Source: WLMZ01 sp031367435 (GTDB lineage Bacteria > Actinomycetota > Acidimicrobiia > Acidimicrobiales > Ilumatobacteraceae). Taken from it: a stretch of DNA of 64,000 nucleotides. The stretch covers positions 1 through 64,000 of the forward strand of contig JANLPV010000025.1 in the NCBI GenBank assembly GCA_031367435.1, given 5' to 3'. Below the pieces are notes generated by a model. The model ran no database searches and was not told where the DNA came from. It worked only from the letters and a program-made list of their open reading frames with translations. Position numbers and translations under genes: made by a program. Shown here piece after piece: positions 52,152-61,049 of the stretch (positions within the stretch are counted from its first letter, which is position 1; each line of letters starts with the position of its first letter).

Positions 52152-53578
52152 TCGCGAAGAGTACTTGCGAGTGCGGCGTCGGCTGCGTGCCATCCACACA
52201 TTCCGTGTACGCCTGCACCGGGCGGTGTAGATGCCGAGCAGAGAAACAGCGACGGGTTCGGTGTCGTGTACGAATGCCGCGCGAACGTGGGGCGGAACAC
52301 CATTTGTAAGCCGTTGTGAGCTCCACCGGCGATGTCACCGCCGACATAGTTCGGGTTATAGGCCTCGAGATCGAACGGCGAAGACCTGTGCCGGGCGAGG
52401 ACGAGATCACGAAAGCCCGGAGCAAACCGCTCGATCTGCGCTTCGATCGCCTCGGTAGCATCACCGGTGTAGCCGCTCGGCACATGCGCGTAGACCCACA
52501 GTGTGTGCTTTCCCGCCGGGGCACGCGTGGAGTCGAACAACGATGGTTGCACCACGAGGACGAAGGGCCGTATCGGCATCACTCCTGCAGCAACGTGAGC
52601 CTCCGCCTCGGCCAGTTCTTCAAAGGTTCCTCCCACATGCACCGTGCCGGCATGGCGGCAGGCATCGTTCTCCCACGGCACCGGACCGTCGAGCGCGTAG
52701 TCGATCTTGTACGAGCCGGGCCCGTGACGGAACCGACGCAAGCGACTCCGGTAGCTCGCGGGTAGTGCTTCTCCGGCGATCGACGCGAGTTGCGCGGGGT
52801 TCGTATCGAACAACGCGACGCGGTGCGGCGGCAGGTCGGCCATCGACCGCACCATTGCATCGACACGAACCTCACCGCCGAGTTCGAACAGGCGCGCGGC
52901 GAGGGCGTCGGCAACCGATTGCGAACCCCCCAGCGCGAGCGGCCAGCCGCCCGCATGTGCCGAGCCTGCCAACAGCAGACCGAACGCTGAGGTGAGCGGC
53001 TTGTTCAGCGGCAACATGGCATGCGCGGCGCATCCGCCGAAAAGTGCTGCTGCTTCATCGGTGTGAAATCGGCGGACCAACCACGTGGCTGGTTGCAGCG
53101 CGTGCAGACCAAAACGAGCCAGCATCAAAGGGTGGCGTGGCACGCTCAGCACCGGCCCGAGCAACTGCGGCAACAGGCGCGGCCAATCTTCTACGAGTCG
53201 AAACATGAGGCGCCGCCACGGACGGCTATCCGCACCGAGACCCTCCGCTGTCTCAAAGACATCTCGGTACAACACCGCCGCGCGACCGCCATCGAGTGGG
53301 TGAGCCAAAGGGATCTCGGGCACAACCCAGCGCAACCCATGCGCGCCGAGCGACTCGCGCGCCAACGCCGGTGATGACACTCCGAGTGCATGCACCGCAG
53401 CGCACACGTCGTGGGTGAAGCCGGGCAACGTCAGCTGCGCTGAACGGGTACCGCCGCCGATGGTGCCCGCAGCCTCAAGCACCAAGACCGAGTGACCGGC
53501 CTCGGCGAGTCGCACAGCAGCGGCGAGCCCGTTGGGACCGGAGCCCACAACGACCGCGTCGTATCGTTCGGATGTCAT
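52148..53578 (-). CDS. phytoene-desaturase-like FAD/NAD(P) oxidoreductase
   Basis: The protein has 476 residues. The N-terminal dinucleotide motif is YDAVVVGSGPNGLAAAVRLAEAG, with the acidic end in VLVLEA and the second-glycine region GTIGGGTRS. The substrate half (TDEAAALFGGCAAHAMLP, GGWPLALGGSQSVADALA) and the FAD-binding C-terminus (LFLCSASTPPGAGVHGMCG) fit the CrtI/COG1233 group of carotenoid-desaturase-like proteins. Many actinobacterial members are not carotenogenic and their substrates are unknown. No carotenoid genes lie nearby. It overlaps the aldo/keto reductase gene by four bases. Confidence 0.88.
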   Translation of the reverse strand: MTSERYDAVVVGSGPNGLAAAVRLAEAGHSVLVLEAAGTIGGGTRSAQLTLPGFTHDVCAAVHALGVSSPALARESLGAHGLRWVVPEIPLAHPLDGGRAAVLYRDVFETAEGLGADSRPWRRLMFRLVEDWPRLLPQLLGPVLSVPRHPLMLARFGLHALQPATWLVRRFHTDEAAALFGGCAAHAMLPLNKPLTSAFGLLLAGSAHAGGWPLALGGSQSVADALAARLFELGGEVRVDAMVRSMADLPPHRVALFDTNPAQLASIAGEALPASYRSRLRRFRHGPGSYKIDYALDGPVPWENDACRHAGTVHVGGTFEELAEAEAHVAAGVMPIRPFVLVVQPSLFDSTRAPAGKHTLWVYAHVPSGYTGDATEAIEAQIERFAPGFRDLVLARHRSSPFDLEAYNPNYVGGDIAGGAHNGLQMVFRPTFARHSYTTPNPSLFLCSASTPPGAGVHGMCGWHAADAALASTLRE

Positions 53579-53616
53579 CGCCAGATCGTGTCAGGTGTCG
53601 TCGAGGTCACGGGGGG

Positions 53617-54756
53617 TCACGCCAAGCTGCGCGAGATCTCGCCAAGTGACTGCCAGAGGTCGAAGAGTCGATCGTTGCCTGGACGCGTCACCTTCTCGGA
53701 ATCATCGAGCAGCAATCGGTTCGGCACGAAACCGCAGCTGATTCTCGGAGTTCTGTCCATCGTGATGAACGAGCCTCCGAAACCGCCCCAGTGAAACGAG
53801 GTCGGTGTCGGGCCAGGGAACTCGGCACTGTCGAGTCCGAAGCCGAGACCATATCGACACCAACCGAGCACCTCGTCTTCGGCGTAACTCTGCTCGGTGG
53901 TCGCCTGATCGATGATGTCGGTGCTCATGAATCGGCGGCCGTTGAGCTCGCCGCCCATCGCCATCATGGCCCCAATTGTTGCGATGCCTTTGGCTGTGGC
54001 GAGACCGCTTGACGCTGGGATGACCGCTGCCATCCGATTGGGGGTCACCCAGTCTCGCGCCTCGAATTCATTGAACGCGCGTTCCCCCATGAGAGTCGGC
54101 ATGATCACCGGTGTTTGCGGATAGATGAGTTCGGCAACACGCGCTTGGTCGCGTGCATCGCTCAGCCCAAAGTGGAACTCGGCGTTCAACGGTGCCGCGA
54201 TCTCTGTTCTGAAGAACTCGTCGAAGGGCATTCCACTGAGTCGGCGCACAAGCTCACCAAGGATGAAGCCGAATGTTTGCGGGTGATAGCAGCTGATCGT
54301 GCCCGGCTCGTGCCAAAGCGCGGCGGCCTCGAGAACACCAATCATGTGCTGCCAGTCATGCGTCTGGTCCCACGCGATCTGCTGGCCGAAGCCAGGGAGA
54401 CCCGAGCGATGCACCAACACCTGACGAGTAGTGATGACGCCTTTACCGTTGCTGGCGAACGCAGGCCAATACTGAGCGATCGGCGCAACAAGGTCGAGCA
54501 GTCCGCGGTCCACCATCATCAGCGTCGCGATGATCACCATCGCTTTCGATGTCGAAAAAACGAACGAAAGAGTGTCCTGTTCCCACGGCCGTGTGCGTTC
54601 ACGATCGCGATAACCGCCCCACAGATCGACGACGAATTCACCGTCGAGTGTCGCCGCCAATGAACCACCGAGATCGACCCCCGTCGCGAGGTTGTGACGA
54701 AACTTGTCCTCGAGAGCCTGAAAGCGTTCATCGCAGAATTCGTGTACTTCTGCCAT
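53617..54756 (-). CDS. beta-lactamase-fold serine hydrolase (EstB/LACTB-like)
   Basis: ATG 54756 (MAEVHEFCDERF) is preceded by GGGGGTG; 379 residues. The SxxK motif is STSK at 68-71. Tyr in TISCYHPQTFGFILGEL fits the YxN-type second motif, with Pro-Gln following. The GSLAATLDGEFVVDLWGGYRD start and HRSGLPGF are common in actinobacterial esterases of this superfamily. No signal peptide. It is the second such gene in the window (compare 13584-14771) and lies between the PhyH dioxygenase and the flavoprotein. It probably hydrolyses esters or lactones in the same catabolic set. Confidence 0.85.
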   Translation of the reverse strand: MAEVHEFCDERFQALEDKFRHNLATGVDLGGSLAATLDGEFVVDLWGGYRDRERTRPWEQDTLSFVFSTSKAMVIIATLMMVDRGLLDLVAPIAQYWPAFASNGKGVITTRQVLVHRSGLPGFGQQIAWDQTHDWQHMIGVLEAAALWHEPGTISCYHPQTFGFILGELVRRLSGMPFDEFFRTEIAAPLNAEFHFGLSDARDQARVAELIYPQTPVIMPTLMGERAFNEFEARDWVTPNRMAAVIPASSGLATAKGIATIGAMMAMGGELNGRRFMSTDIIDQATTEQSYAEDEVLGWCRYGLGFGLDSAEFPGPTPTSFHWGGFGGSFITMDRTPRISCGFVPNRLLLDDSEKVTRPGNDRLFDLWQSLGEISRSLA

Positions 54757-54833
54757 CACACCCCCAGACCTGCTATTCACTTCGCCAGCAATTTCCGCGC
54801 GGACCGTATCAGACGGAATTTCGGCACCGAACG

Positions 54834-56075
54834 CTACGCGCGCAGTTTGTGACCGATGTGTTCGATCTGGCCGTCGTCGCGGGCCAACAACGCGTCGTTG
54901 TAGTGGCGTTGGCCACGATGATGCACGGCGTCGGCGCGGGCGAACGACAACAAGATCGACACGCGATGTGGACCATCGGCTGAGGTTGGCGGTAATGACA
55001 CGTGCATCACGTCGCCGTCGTGTAACGAGATGTCACCCGCGTGCACATCGATCGCGATCCCCGTAGGGGCACCGGGTGCATTGCCATCGATGAAGGGGTG
55101 GCTGGTCGTATGCGAGCCGGGTAGCGCACGTAGTTCACCGGCTGCTGGGCTTCCGTCGGTGAGGCAGATGGTCATAACGAGTGTCGGACAATTCGCGGCG
55201 TGCCCTCCCATCCCGCAGTCGCGATGCCAAGGGAGATCGGCGAGACCTTCGACCATGTTTGGAATCTTCCACAGTGCCGTGACCCCATCAACGTCGTTGC
55301 GATACGCGCTGCGCACTTCAAGGCCAGTCGCGGCGACGATCGCCTGCACGTTTGGGTTGTCATACAGCGCGCGCAGGGCCGGTCGGGTGACGCCGTTGAG
55401 TACGCGGGTCACAAGTGCGTCGCCATCGGCGTTGCGGCCCCACCACGATGTGCCATCGCCAGGTTGCGCCTCCGCACGAAGCGCCTCAGCTTCGGCGCGC
55501 AGGAGAGCAACCTCGTCGGCGTCGAACACACCGCGGGCAACGATGAACCCGACGGTCGACAACTGATGGGCCACTGCACCAGGGTCGGCGACGACGCTCG
55601 GCATGTCGAACGCGGCTGTCGGATCGAGCGGCACGCCGTCACGATCACGAAGATCAATGGCCGCCGCGTCGTAGATCGGGCGGCCGTGGAAGATCGCCCG
55701 CAACGCAGGTTCCCACCGAATGAAACGCAAAGGATTGCCACGACTGACCTTGGCGCGGTCCTGATAGAGCATTGCTGTGGGCGTATCGAGGTCGGCGGCG
55801 AGATCGGCAAAGGATTCGTCGTCGAGTTCAACAACGACGCGTGCCTCATCGAGAATGCCGTGAGCAATCGTCACCGAACCATTGCCCGGCATGTATGTGA
55901 ACGCACCCGAGCCGGTGACAAAGCTGATCGGTCCGAGCGGAGTTGCGTCTGCACACGCAAGCGCACCGTTACCCGCGGCGAGCCGGCCTGGTAAGTCGGC
56001 GAGATGAAACGACTGAAAATCGAATGCCTGCTCCACGCCGAGATTGTGCCACGCCAGCGACCTCGCGCGTTTCAC
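54834..56075 (-). CDS. PhyH-family dioxygenase with N-terminal SCP2-like region
   Basis: The protein has up to 413 residues from a GTG at 56075; another GTG at 56036 is possible. The C-terminal half is a phytanoyl-CoA dioxygenase domain: iron ligands in LPWHRDCGMGGH (HxD) and distal His in GDVMHVSLPP, with GELRALPGSHTTSHPF. The first 150 residues contain a segment (ARVVVELDDESFADLAADL) like SCP2 sterol-carrier domains, suggesting a lipid-binding region joined to the oxygenase. Such enzymes hydroxylate CoA esters or other lipids using 2-oxoglutarate. It is 46 bp downstream of the CoA-transferase gene on the same strand. Confidence 0.82.
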   Translation of the reverse strand: MKRARSLAWHNLGVEQAFDFQSFHLADLPGRLAAGNGALACADATPLGPISFVTGSGAFTYMPGNGSVTIAHGILDEARVVVELDDESFADLAADLDTPTAMLYQDRAKVSRGNPLRFIRWEPALRAIFHGRPIYDAAAIDLRDRDGVPLDPTAAFDMPSVVADPGAVAHQLSTVGFIVARGVFDADEVALLRAEAEALRAEAQPGDGTSWWGRNADGDALVTRVLNGVTRPALRALYDNPNVQAIVAATGLEVRSAYRNDVDGVTALWKIPNMVEGLADLPWHRDCGMGGHAANCPTLVMTICLTDGSPAAGELRALPGSHTTSHPFIDGNAPGAPTGIAIDVHAGDISLHDGDVMHVSLPPTSADGPHRVSILLSFARADAVHHRGQRHYNDALLARDDGQIEHIGHKLRA

Positions 56076-56121
56076 CGAGAGACGCGAATGGAACGCCGAG
56101 GAGCGCTACAGCCGTTCGCAT

Positions 56122-57297
56122 TCAGAGCAGCGCATCAATCGCGGCGTCGCTCATACCAACCTCGCGAAGCACTTCGCGACCGTGCTCGCCGAGCAGCGGC
56201 GCGTGCCGACGCACTGTTGCTGGCGTTGCCGAAAACCGCGCGGGCGATGGAATCTGGCGGTAGGCACCCATCGTCGGGTGTTGCACCACGGGAAGCTCAG
56301 CGACGAGGTCGTCAAGGCTGCGCACAGCTGCGGCCGGGATGTCGTGTGTGCTGCAGAACTCCACCCAGAACTCGGTGGTGCGTGTCGCGATGATCGGTGT
56401 GACCAACGCGTAGAGCTCGCCGGCATTGGCCATGCGCGAGCGAGCGGATCGGGCGCGTGGATCGTCGATGAGGTCGTCGCGACCACCCACGCGAAACAGA
56501 TCGTTGTAGTTGGCCACCGAGTACGGCAGCACGGCCATCCATCCGTTGCTTGTCGCAACGGGTCGGCGTTCGGGCGTGACAATGCGCTGGTATCCCGCTG
56601 GGCCGAGTGGCGGTTCGGGAATCGCCGCGCTGCCATGCTCGACCAACGTAAACGAGGTGAGCGCATCGATCATTGGGACCTCCACGAATTGGCCCTCGCC
56701 GGTGCGTTCACGATGAAAGAGTGCAGCAAGCACCGCATAGACAAGCGTGAGCCCGGCGACCTTGTCGGCAACCAGCGTTGGCACAAGTGCTGGCGTGCCG
56801 GTCTGCAGCGCGAAGGCGTGCGCGATCCCCGAGTTGGCCTGGATCACATCGTCATACGCGGGACGATTCGCGTCGGGCGAATCCGATGGCCAACCGTTCG
56901 CCTGACACATCACGATGTCGGGCCGCACCGCGCGCACCGCGTCGTAGGTGAGGCCGAGGCGGCCGAGCGGTGCGGGCCGAAGGTTAGTGACGAGCACATC
57001 GCTGGTCGCCGCGATCCGAAGAAACGCATCGCGGCCCGCAGGGTCTTTCAGGTTGAGGCACACGTTGCGTTTATTGCGCAGCAGGTTCAACGAAACGCCC
57101 GACATCCCTCGCTCGGGTCCGGGACCCATGATGCGATTGGTGTCACCATGCGCTTCCTCCACCGCAATGACGTCGGCACCGAGGTCGCCCATGATCTGCG
57201 TCGCGTAGGGGCCCATCACCACCGATGACAGGTCGAGCACTCGAACACCTGCAAGCGGGCCCGAAGTGGCGTTGCCGCTGATGTCCGCGTCTGTCAT
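56122..57297 (-). CDS. class III CoA-transferase (CaiB/BaiF family)
   Basis: ATG 57297 (MTDADISGNA) starts 10 bp after the upstream stop; 391 residues, normal for the family. GVRVLDLSSVVMGPYATQIMGDLGADVIAVE is the typical N-terminus split over two strands. NKRNVCLNLKDPAGR is the second signature. The catalytic Asp is in PAYDDVIQANSG (149 or 150). C-terminal HDIPAAAVRSLDDL and VQHPTMG are usual. Family members move CoA between carboxylic acids and often activate sterol or carnitine-like substrates. It is probably co-transcribed with the monooxygenase-esterase fusion. Confidence 0.92.
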   Translation of the reverse strand: MTDADISGNATSGPLAGVRVLDLSSVVMGPYATQIMGDLGADVIAVEEAHGDTNRIMGPGPERGMSGVSLNLLRNKRNVCLNLKDPAGRDAFLRIAATSDVLVTNLRPAPLGRLGLTYDAVRAVRPDIVMCQANGWPSDSPDANRPAYDDVIQANSGIAHAFALQTGTPALVPTLVADKVAGLTLVYAVLAALFHRERTGEGQFVEVPMIDALTSFTLVEHGSAAIPEPPLGPAGYQRIVTPERRPVATSNGWMAVLPYSVANYNDLFRVGGRDDLIDDPRARSARSRMANAGELYALVTPIIATRTTEFWVEFCSTHDIPAAAVRSLDDLVAELPVVQHPTMGAYRQIPSPARFSATPATVRRHAPLLGEHGREVLREVGMSDAAIDALL

Positions 57298-57307
57298 TTC
57301 GCGTCTG

Positions 57308-59932
57308 TCATTTCGCGTCGCGCAACAGCGCCTTGAGCGCAGCACTCATTTCGGCACGAACCGGCGCGCCCGATGGCAACATATCCACGGCAGTCAACGA
57401 CGTGTGGATATGACCACGAGCGGCGATGTGACGCACGCTGACTCCGGCGTCGGTCAACGCCTCGGCGTACGCGATGCCCTCATCGCGAAGTGGATCGAAC
57501 TCACCGGTCACCACAATTGCGGGAGGCAGATCGGTGAACCGCTCAGCGCGCAACGGCGACGCCTTCGGATTCATTCGATCGTCCGGGTCCGCGTAGTTGT
57601 TCCAGAACCATCGCATCAACGACTCGGTGAGGATAAAGCCGCTCGCATTTTCGACGAAGGAGTCGGTGGCCATCGCACCATCGGTGACGGGGTTGAGTAG
57701 CAGCTGACCGGCGATGTTCGGCCCACCTGTATCGCGCGCGAGTTGGCACACGACAGCCGCGAGATTCGCACCAGCACTCCAACCTGCGACGGCGAGCGCT
57801 CCTGGGATGCCGCCCAAGTCTTCAGCGTGGTCGGCAATCCACTGCGTGGCGGCAAACGCATCGTCGGCGGCAGCCGGGAAGGGGGCCTCGGGAGCGTGTC
57901 GATAGTTTGCCGATATCACGATCGCATCAGTGCTCACGCACAGGTCGCGACAGAACGGGTCGTCACTGTCGTGGCTGCCGAACAACCACCCGCCGCCGTG
58001 GAAGTAGGCAACCACCGGATGCGGCCCCGGGCTCGCCGGCCGATACAGCCGATACGGCAACGCACCGTCAGCGCCGGCGAGCTCACCGTCGACAATCTCG
58101 CCGACATCGGGGCCGGGTGGGCGAACGGCCGACATCGCTGTCGACATGGCTCGCGCCTCGACCGGCGACATTGCCTCCATCGCTGGTATGTCCAACGTAG
58201 CCATCATCTCGAGCATGATGCCGACGTCAGGCTGGAGGCGCCGCACGATGCCGTCGGTGCGGTGAACGCCGTTGGGGCCACGGCGTTCAAAGCCGAGATA
58301 ATCGCGAGCGACAACCTCGTCGCATATCGCTCGATAACGATCGGCACCACCGAGGTACGGCAGAAAGACACGCGGTTTGCCGGGCACATTGGCACCCATG
58401 TACCACGAGTTGGCGCGCGACACGAGCGTGATGTTGACGAAGTCACTGCCGTGCAGCACCCATCCCTCCACAGCACGTTCCGTTGGCTCGATGGTCGTTG
58501 ACCCCTCGGCACGAAGGTGCTGCAAGCAATCTGCGATCCAGTCGACGTGCTGCTCTATCGACACGATCATGTTCGTCAACACCGAGGGACTCCCCGGGCC
58601 GGTGATCATGAACAGATTTGGAAAGCCTGCCGCCATCAGCCCCAAGTAGGTGGTGGGGCCATCGGCCCACGCTTCCTTGAGCGTCACGTGGTCGCGGCCT
58701 TCGATGTTGACGCCGACGATTGCACCCGTCATTGCGTCGAAGCCGGTGGCAAACACGATCGCATCGAACTCCATCGACGCATCGGCAAGATCGATGCCAG
58801 TCTCAGTGATGGTGACGATCGGTGTCGCATGCAGATCGACGAGCTTCACGTGCGGCTTGTTGAACGTGTCGTAGTAGTCGGTGTCGACGCACAACCGTTT
58901 AGTGCCGATCGGGAAGCTCTTCGGACACAGCAGTTCAGCCGTCTTTGGATCATGAACCATCGAGCGGATCTTGTTGCGCACGAACTCGGATAGCAGCTCG
59001 TTCGCGGCGGGACTTGTCAAATGATCGATGTACGTTCCGAGAAAGCCGATCATGTCTCCACGCACCCACGCGCTCTCGTACGTGCCTTGTCGTTCCTCAT
59101 CACTGACGGCGAGCGCGCTCAGCACGGCGACCTCCGTGGGTACCCCACTGCTGGTGTGCCGAGCCGCTTCCCGATACTCGGCGCGCCCCTGCGACATCGC
59201 GGCCAGCCTCTCGGCCGGGATAGGTCCGTTCTTGGCGGGAATCGAGAAGTTTGGTGTGCGCTGAAAGACCGTCAACTGACTCGCCTGCGCAGCGATGATC
59301 GGAATCGATTGGATCGCCGACGATCCGGTGCCGATGACAGCGACCCGCTTTCCAGTGAAGTCAACACCGGCGTGAGGCCAGCGACTGGTGAAGTACACCT
59401 CGCCGGCGAAGCGATCAGTGCCTTCGATGTCGACATCCTTGGGCATCGACAGGCATCCCGTGGCCATCACATAAAACTGGCAGGTGAGGTTGGCGCCTTG
59501 GGCGGTGCGCAGATGCCACCGTTGCGCGCCTTCATCCCAAGTCGCCGAATCGATGCGGGTACCGAAGTCGATATCGCGGCGAAGGTCGTGTTTGTCGGCG
59601 ACGTGTTGCGCGTAACGCAGAATCTCAGGTTGCGACGCGTACTTCTCCGACCACTCCCACCTCTCGTCGAGCTCGGCATCAAATGAGTACGAATAGTCGA
59701 TGCTTTGAATGTCGCAACGTGCGCCCGGGTAGCGGTTCCAATACCAGGTGCCACCTACATCGTCGCCCGATTCCACAACACGCGCCGAGAAGCCCAGCTC
59801 GCGAAGACGATGCAGTAAGTACATGCCCGCAAAGCCAGCACCCACGACCACTACATCAACTTCGACATCAACTTCGACATCAACGATGATTGGCCTCGAC
59901 GTGACCTCAGCTCCGGATCCGTTCACCGACAT
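57308..59932 (-). CDS. Baeyer-Villiger-type monooxygenase fused to alpha/beta hydrolase
   Basis: The protein has 874 residues; GAAGGGAG precedes the ATG. Residues 25-560 are a class B flavoprotein monooxygenase: FAD motif GAGFAG (31-36), GGTWYWNRYPGARCD, NADPH motif GTGSSA (201-206), and ATGFDAMTG. The Baeyer-Villiger fingerprint at 175-186 reads FAGEVYFTSRWP, with Phe where His is usual. Residues 600-874 are a family IV esterase: HGGGW (645-649), Ser719 in GWSAGAN, Asp in GEFDPLRDEG, His in ARGHIHTS. A ketone could be turned into an ester and then cleaved by one protein. The N-terminal VDVEVDVEVDV comes from a short DNA repeat near 59850-59885. Confidence 0.9.
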   Translation of the reverse strand: MSVNGSGAEVTSRPIIVDVEVDVEVDVVVVGAGFAGMYLLHRLRELGFSARVVESGDDVGGTWYWNRYPGARCDIQSIDYSYSFDAELDERWEWSEKYASQPEILRYAQHVADKHDLRRDIDFGTRIDSATWDEGAQRWHLRTAQGANLTCQFYVMATGCLSMPKDVDIEGTDRFAGEVYFTSRWPHAGVDFTGKRVAVIGTGSSAIQSIPIIAAQASQLTVFQRTPNFSIPAKNGPIPAERLAAMSQGRAEYREAARHTSSGVPTEVAVLSALAVSDEERQGTYESAWVRGDMIGFLGTYIDHLTSPAANELLSEFVRNKIRSMVHDPKTAELLCPKSFPIGTKRLCVDTDYYDTFNKPHVKLVDLHATPIVTITETGIDLADASMEFDAIVFATGFDAMTGAIVGVNIEGRDHVTLKEAWADGPTTYLGLMAAGFPNLFMITGPGSPSVLTNMIVSIEQHVDWIADCLQHLRAEGSTTIEPTERAVEGWVLHGSDFVNITLVSRANSWYMGANVPGKPRVFLPYLGGADRYRAICDEVVARDYLGFERRGPNGVHRTDGIVRRLQPDVGIMLEMMATLDIPAMEAMSPVEARAMSTAMSAVRPPGPDVGEIVDGELAGADGALPYRLYRPASPGPHPVVAYFHGGGWLFGSHDSDDPFCRDLCVSTDAIVISANYRHAPEAPFPAAADDAFAATQWIADHAEDLGGIPGALAVAGWSAGANLAAVVCQLARDTGGPNIAGQLLLNPVTDGAMATDSFVENASGFILTESLMRWFWNNYADPDDRMNPKASPLRAERFTDLPPAIVVTGEFDPLRDEGIAYAEALTDAGVSVRHIAARGHIHTSLTAVDMLPSGAPVRAEMSAALKALLRDAK

Positions 59933-60058
59933 GGCTCCCTTCGCTCATCGATCCACCCCGTGTTGATCGACAGCTGTCATGTTCGCATAGTGGCTCGTTC
60001 AGGCAAGAGGTGGCCCAACTGCGAAAAACGCCGCGACTCGGACACCGGCAAGACCGTG

Positions 60059-60190
60059 CTACAGCACAACCGGCGGCAGTTCCGACGTTGGTGACGCATA
60101 AAGCTCGAAGCGGTGGTACGCAATCTCAATGCGTCGCACGGGGTGAAGCGTTTCATTGACCCGTTGTTGCCGCATTAGGCGCCTGACCAT
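60059..60190 (-). CDS. 43-residue open frame, possible gene remnant
   Basis: The gap 59933-60203 holds one short frame with protein-like character: ATG 60190, TAG at 60059. The segment LHPVRRIEIAYHRFELYAS resembles the HPVVGxLxLxYxxL stretch of MmyB-like ligand-binding domains at the end of some XRE regulators, and the frame then stops early. No helix-turn-helix part is present. It may be the remnant of a regulator gene or chance. Low confidence. Confidence 0.25.
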   Translation of the reverse strand: MVRRLMRQQRVNETLHPVRRIEIAYHRFELYASPTSELPPVVL

Positions 60191-60203
60191 GACCCGCACT
60201 CAC

Positions 60204-61049
60204 TCAACGGTGATGGAGCGGTCCCGGCGGCACGCGCCCATCGACGTCCCGAAAGCCGTACTCGACCGCGAGATCGCTCGCAGCAAGCGCGCGCCCTGAC
60301 CATCGCAACATGTCGGGGTCGGTCGCTATTGCTGTCACTGCTCGGCCGCAGAACCGCGGCGACTCCGCGGCTGATACGTCGAGTCCGGCAGGAAGGTGGC
60401 CTCCGGCCTCGGCAACGTCAATGCGTTCCGTGCGCACAAACCCTGGCCACAATGACATCACGGTGACGCCGAACGGTAGGAGTTCGTGCGCGGTGTCTGC
60501 GGTGAGACGGTCGAGGGCGCACTTACCCACTCCGTACGCAACATGCCACGCGTATTCCTGCGCGCCCGACGAGCTGATGTTGACAATCAGTCCGCGCCGC
60601 GACTCGGTCATCATCCGTGCCGCATACACACTCGCCACGTAAGCCGATCGTGTGCCGACATCGAACATGTCGTCCCAGTTCGAGATCGGCACCTTCCAGA
60701 ACGGCTGACGTGAGGTGAGCTCGGGCGGGATGAGAAACGCGTTGTTGACGAGCACGTCGATGCGTCCGTGATCGGTAGCAATTCGATCGAAGACGGCCAT
60801 GACGTCGTCGTCATTGCGGTGGTCGCACGCCATCGCGATGCCGATGCCACCAAGTGCGGTCAGCTCAGCAACGGTCGCGCCGATCGTGCCCGGCAACGGA
60901 TGATCGCGCTCCGATGTTGATCGACCGGTGATGTAGACGGTTGCACCGCGTGCACCGAGTTCCAACGCGCAACCTTTACCAATGCCTCTACTTGCACCAG
61001 TCACGAGGGCCACCTGTCCGGCGAGATCGCCGCGTGATGACTCAGTCAT
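60204..61049 (-). CDS. short-chain dehydrogenase/reductase
   Basis: ATG 61049 overlaps the stop of the carboxylesterase gene (ATGA); 281 residues. Cofactor motif TGASRGIG is at 17-24. VLVNNAF follows strand 4. The catalytic Ser is in IVNISSSGAQEY and the Tyr/Lys in AYGVGKCALDRL. ITGRSTSERDHPLPGTI, with the Arg after strand 2, suggests NADP preference. Such classical SDRs oxidise or reduce alcohols and ketones. As the last gene of the 64-60 kb run it likely supplies or uses the carbonyl compound handled by its neighbours. Confidence 0.92.
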   Translation of the reverse strand: MTESSRGDLAGQVALVTGASRGIGKGCALELGARGATVYITGRSTSERDHPLPGTIGATVAELTALGGIGIAMACDHRNDDDVMAVFDRIATDHGRIDVLVNNAFLIPPELTSRQPFWKVPISNWDDMFDVGTRSAYVASVYAARMMTESRRGLIVNISSSGAQEYAWHVAYGVGKCALDRLTADTAHELLPFGVTVMSLWPGFVRTERIDVAEAGGHLPAGLDVSAAESPRFCGRAVTAIATDPDMLRWSGRALAASDLAVEYGFRDVDGRVPPGPLHHR

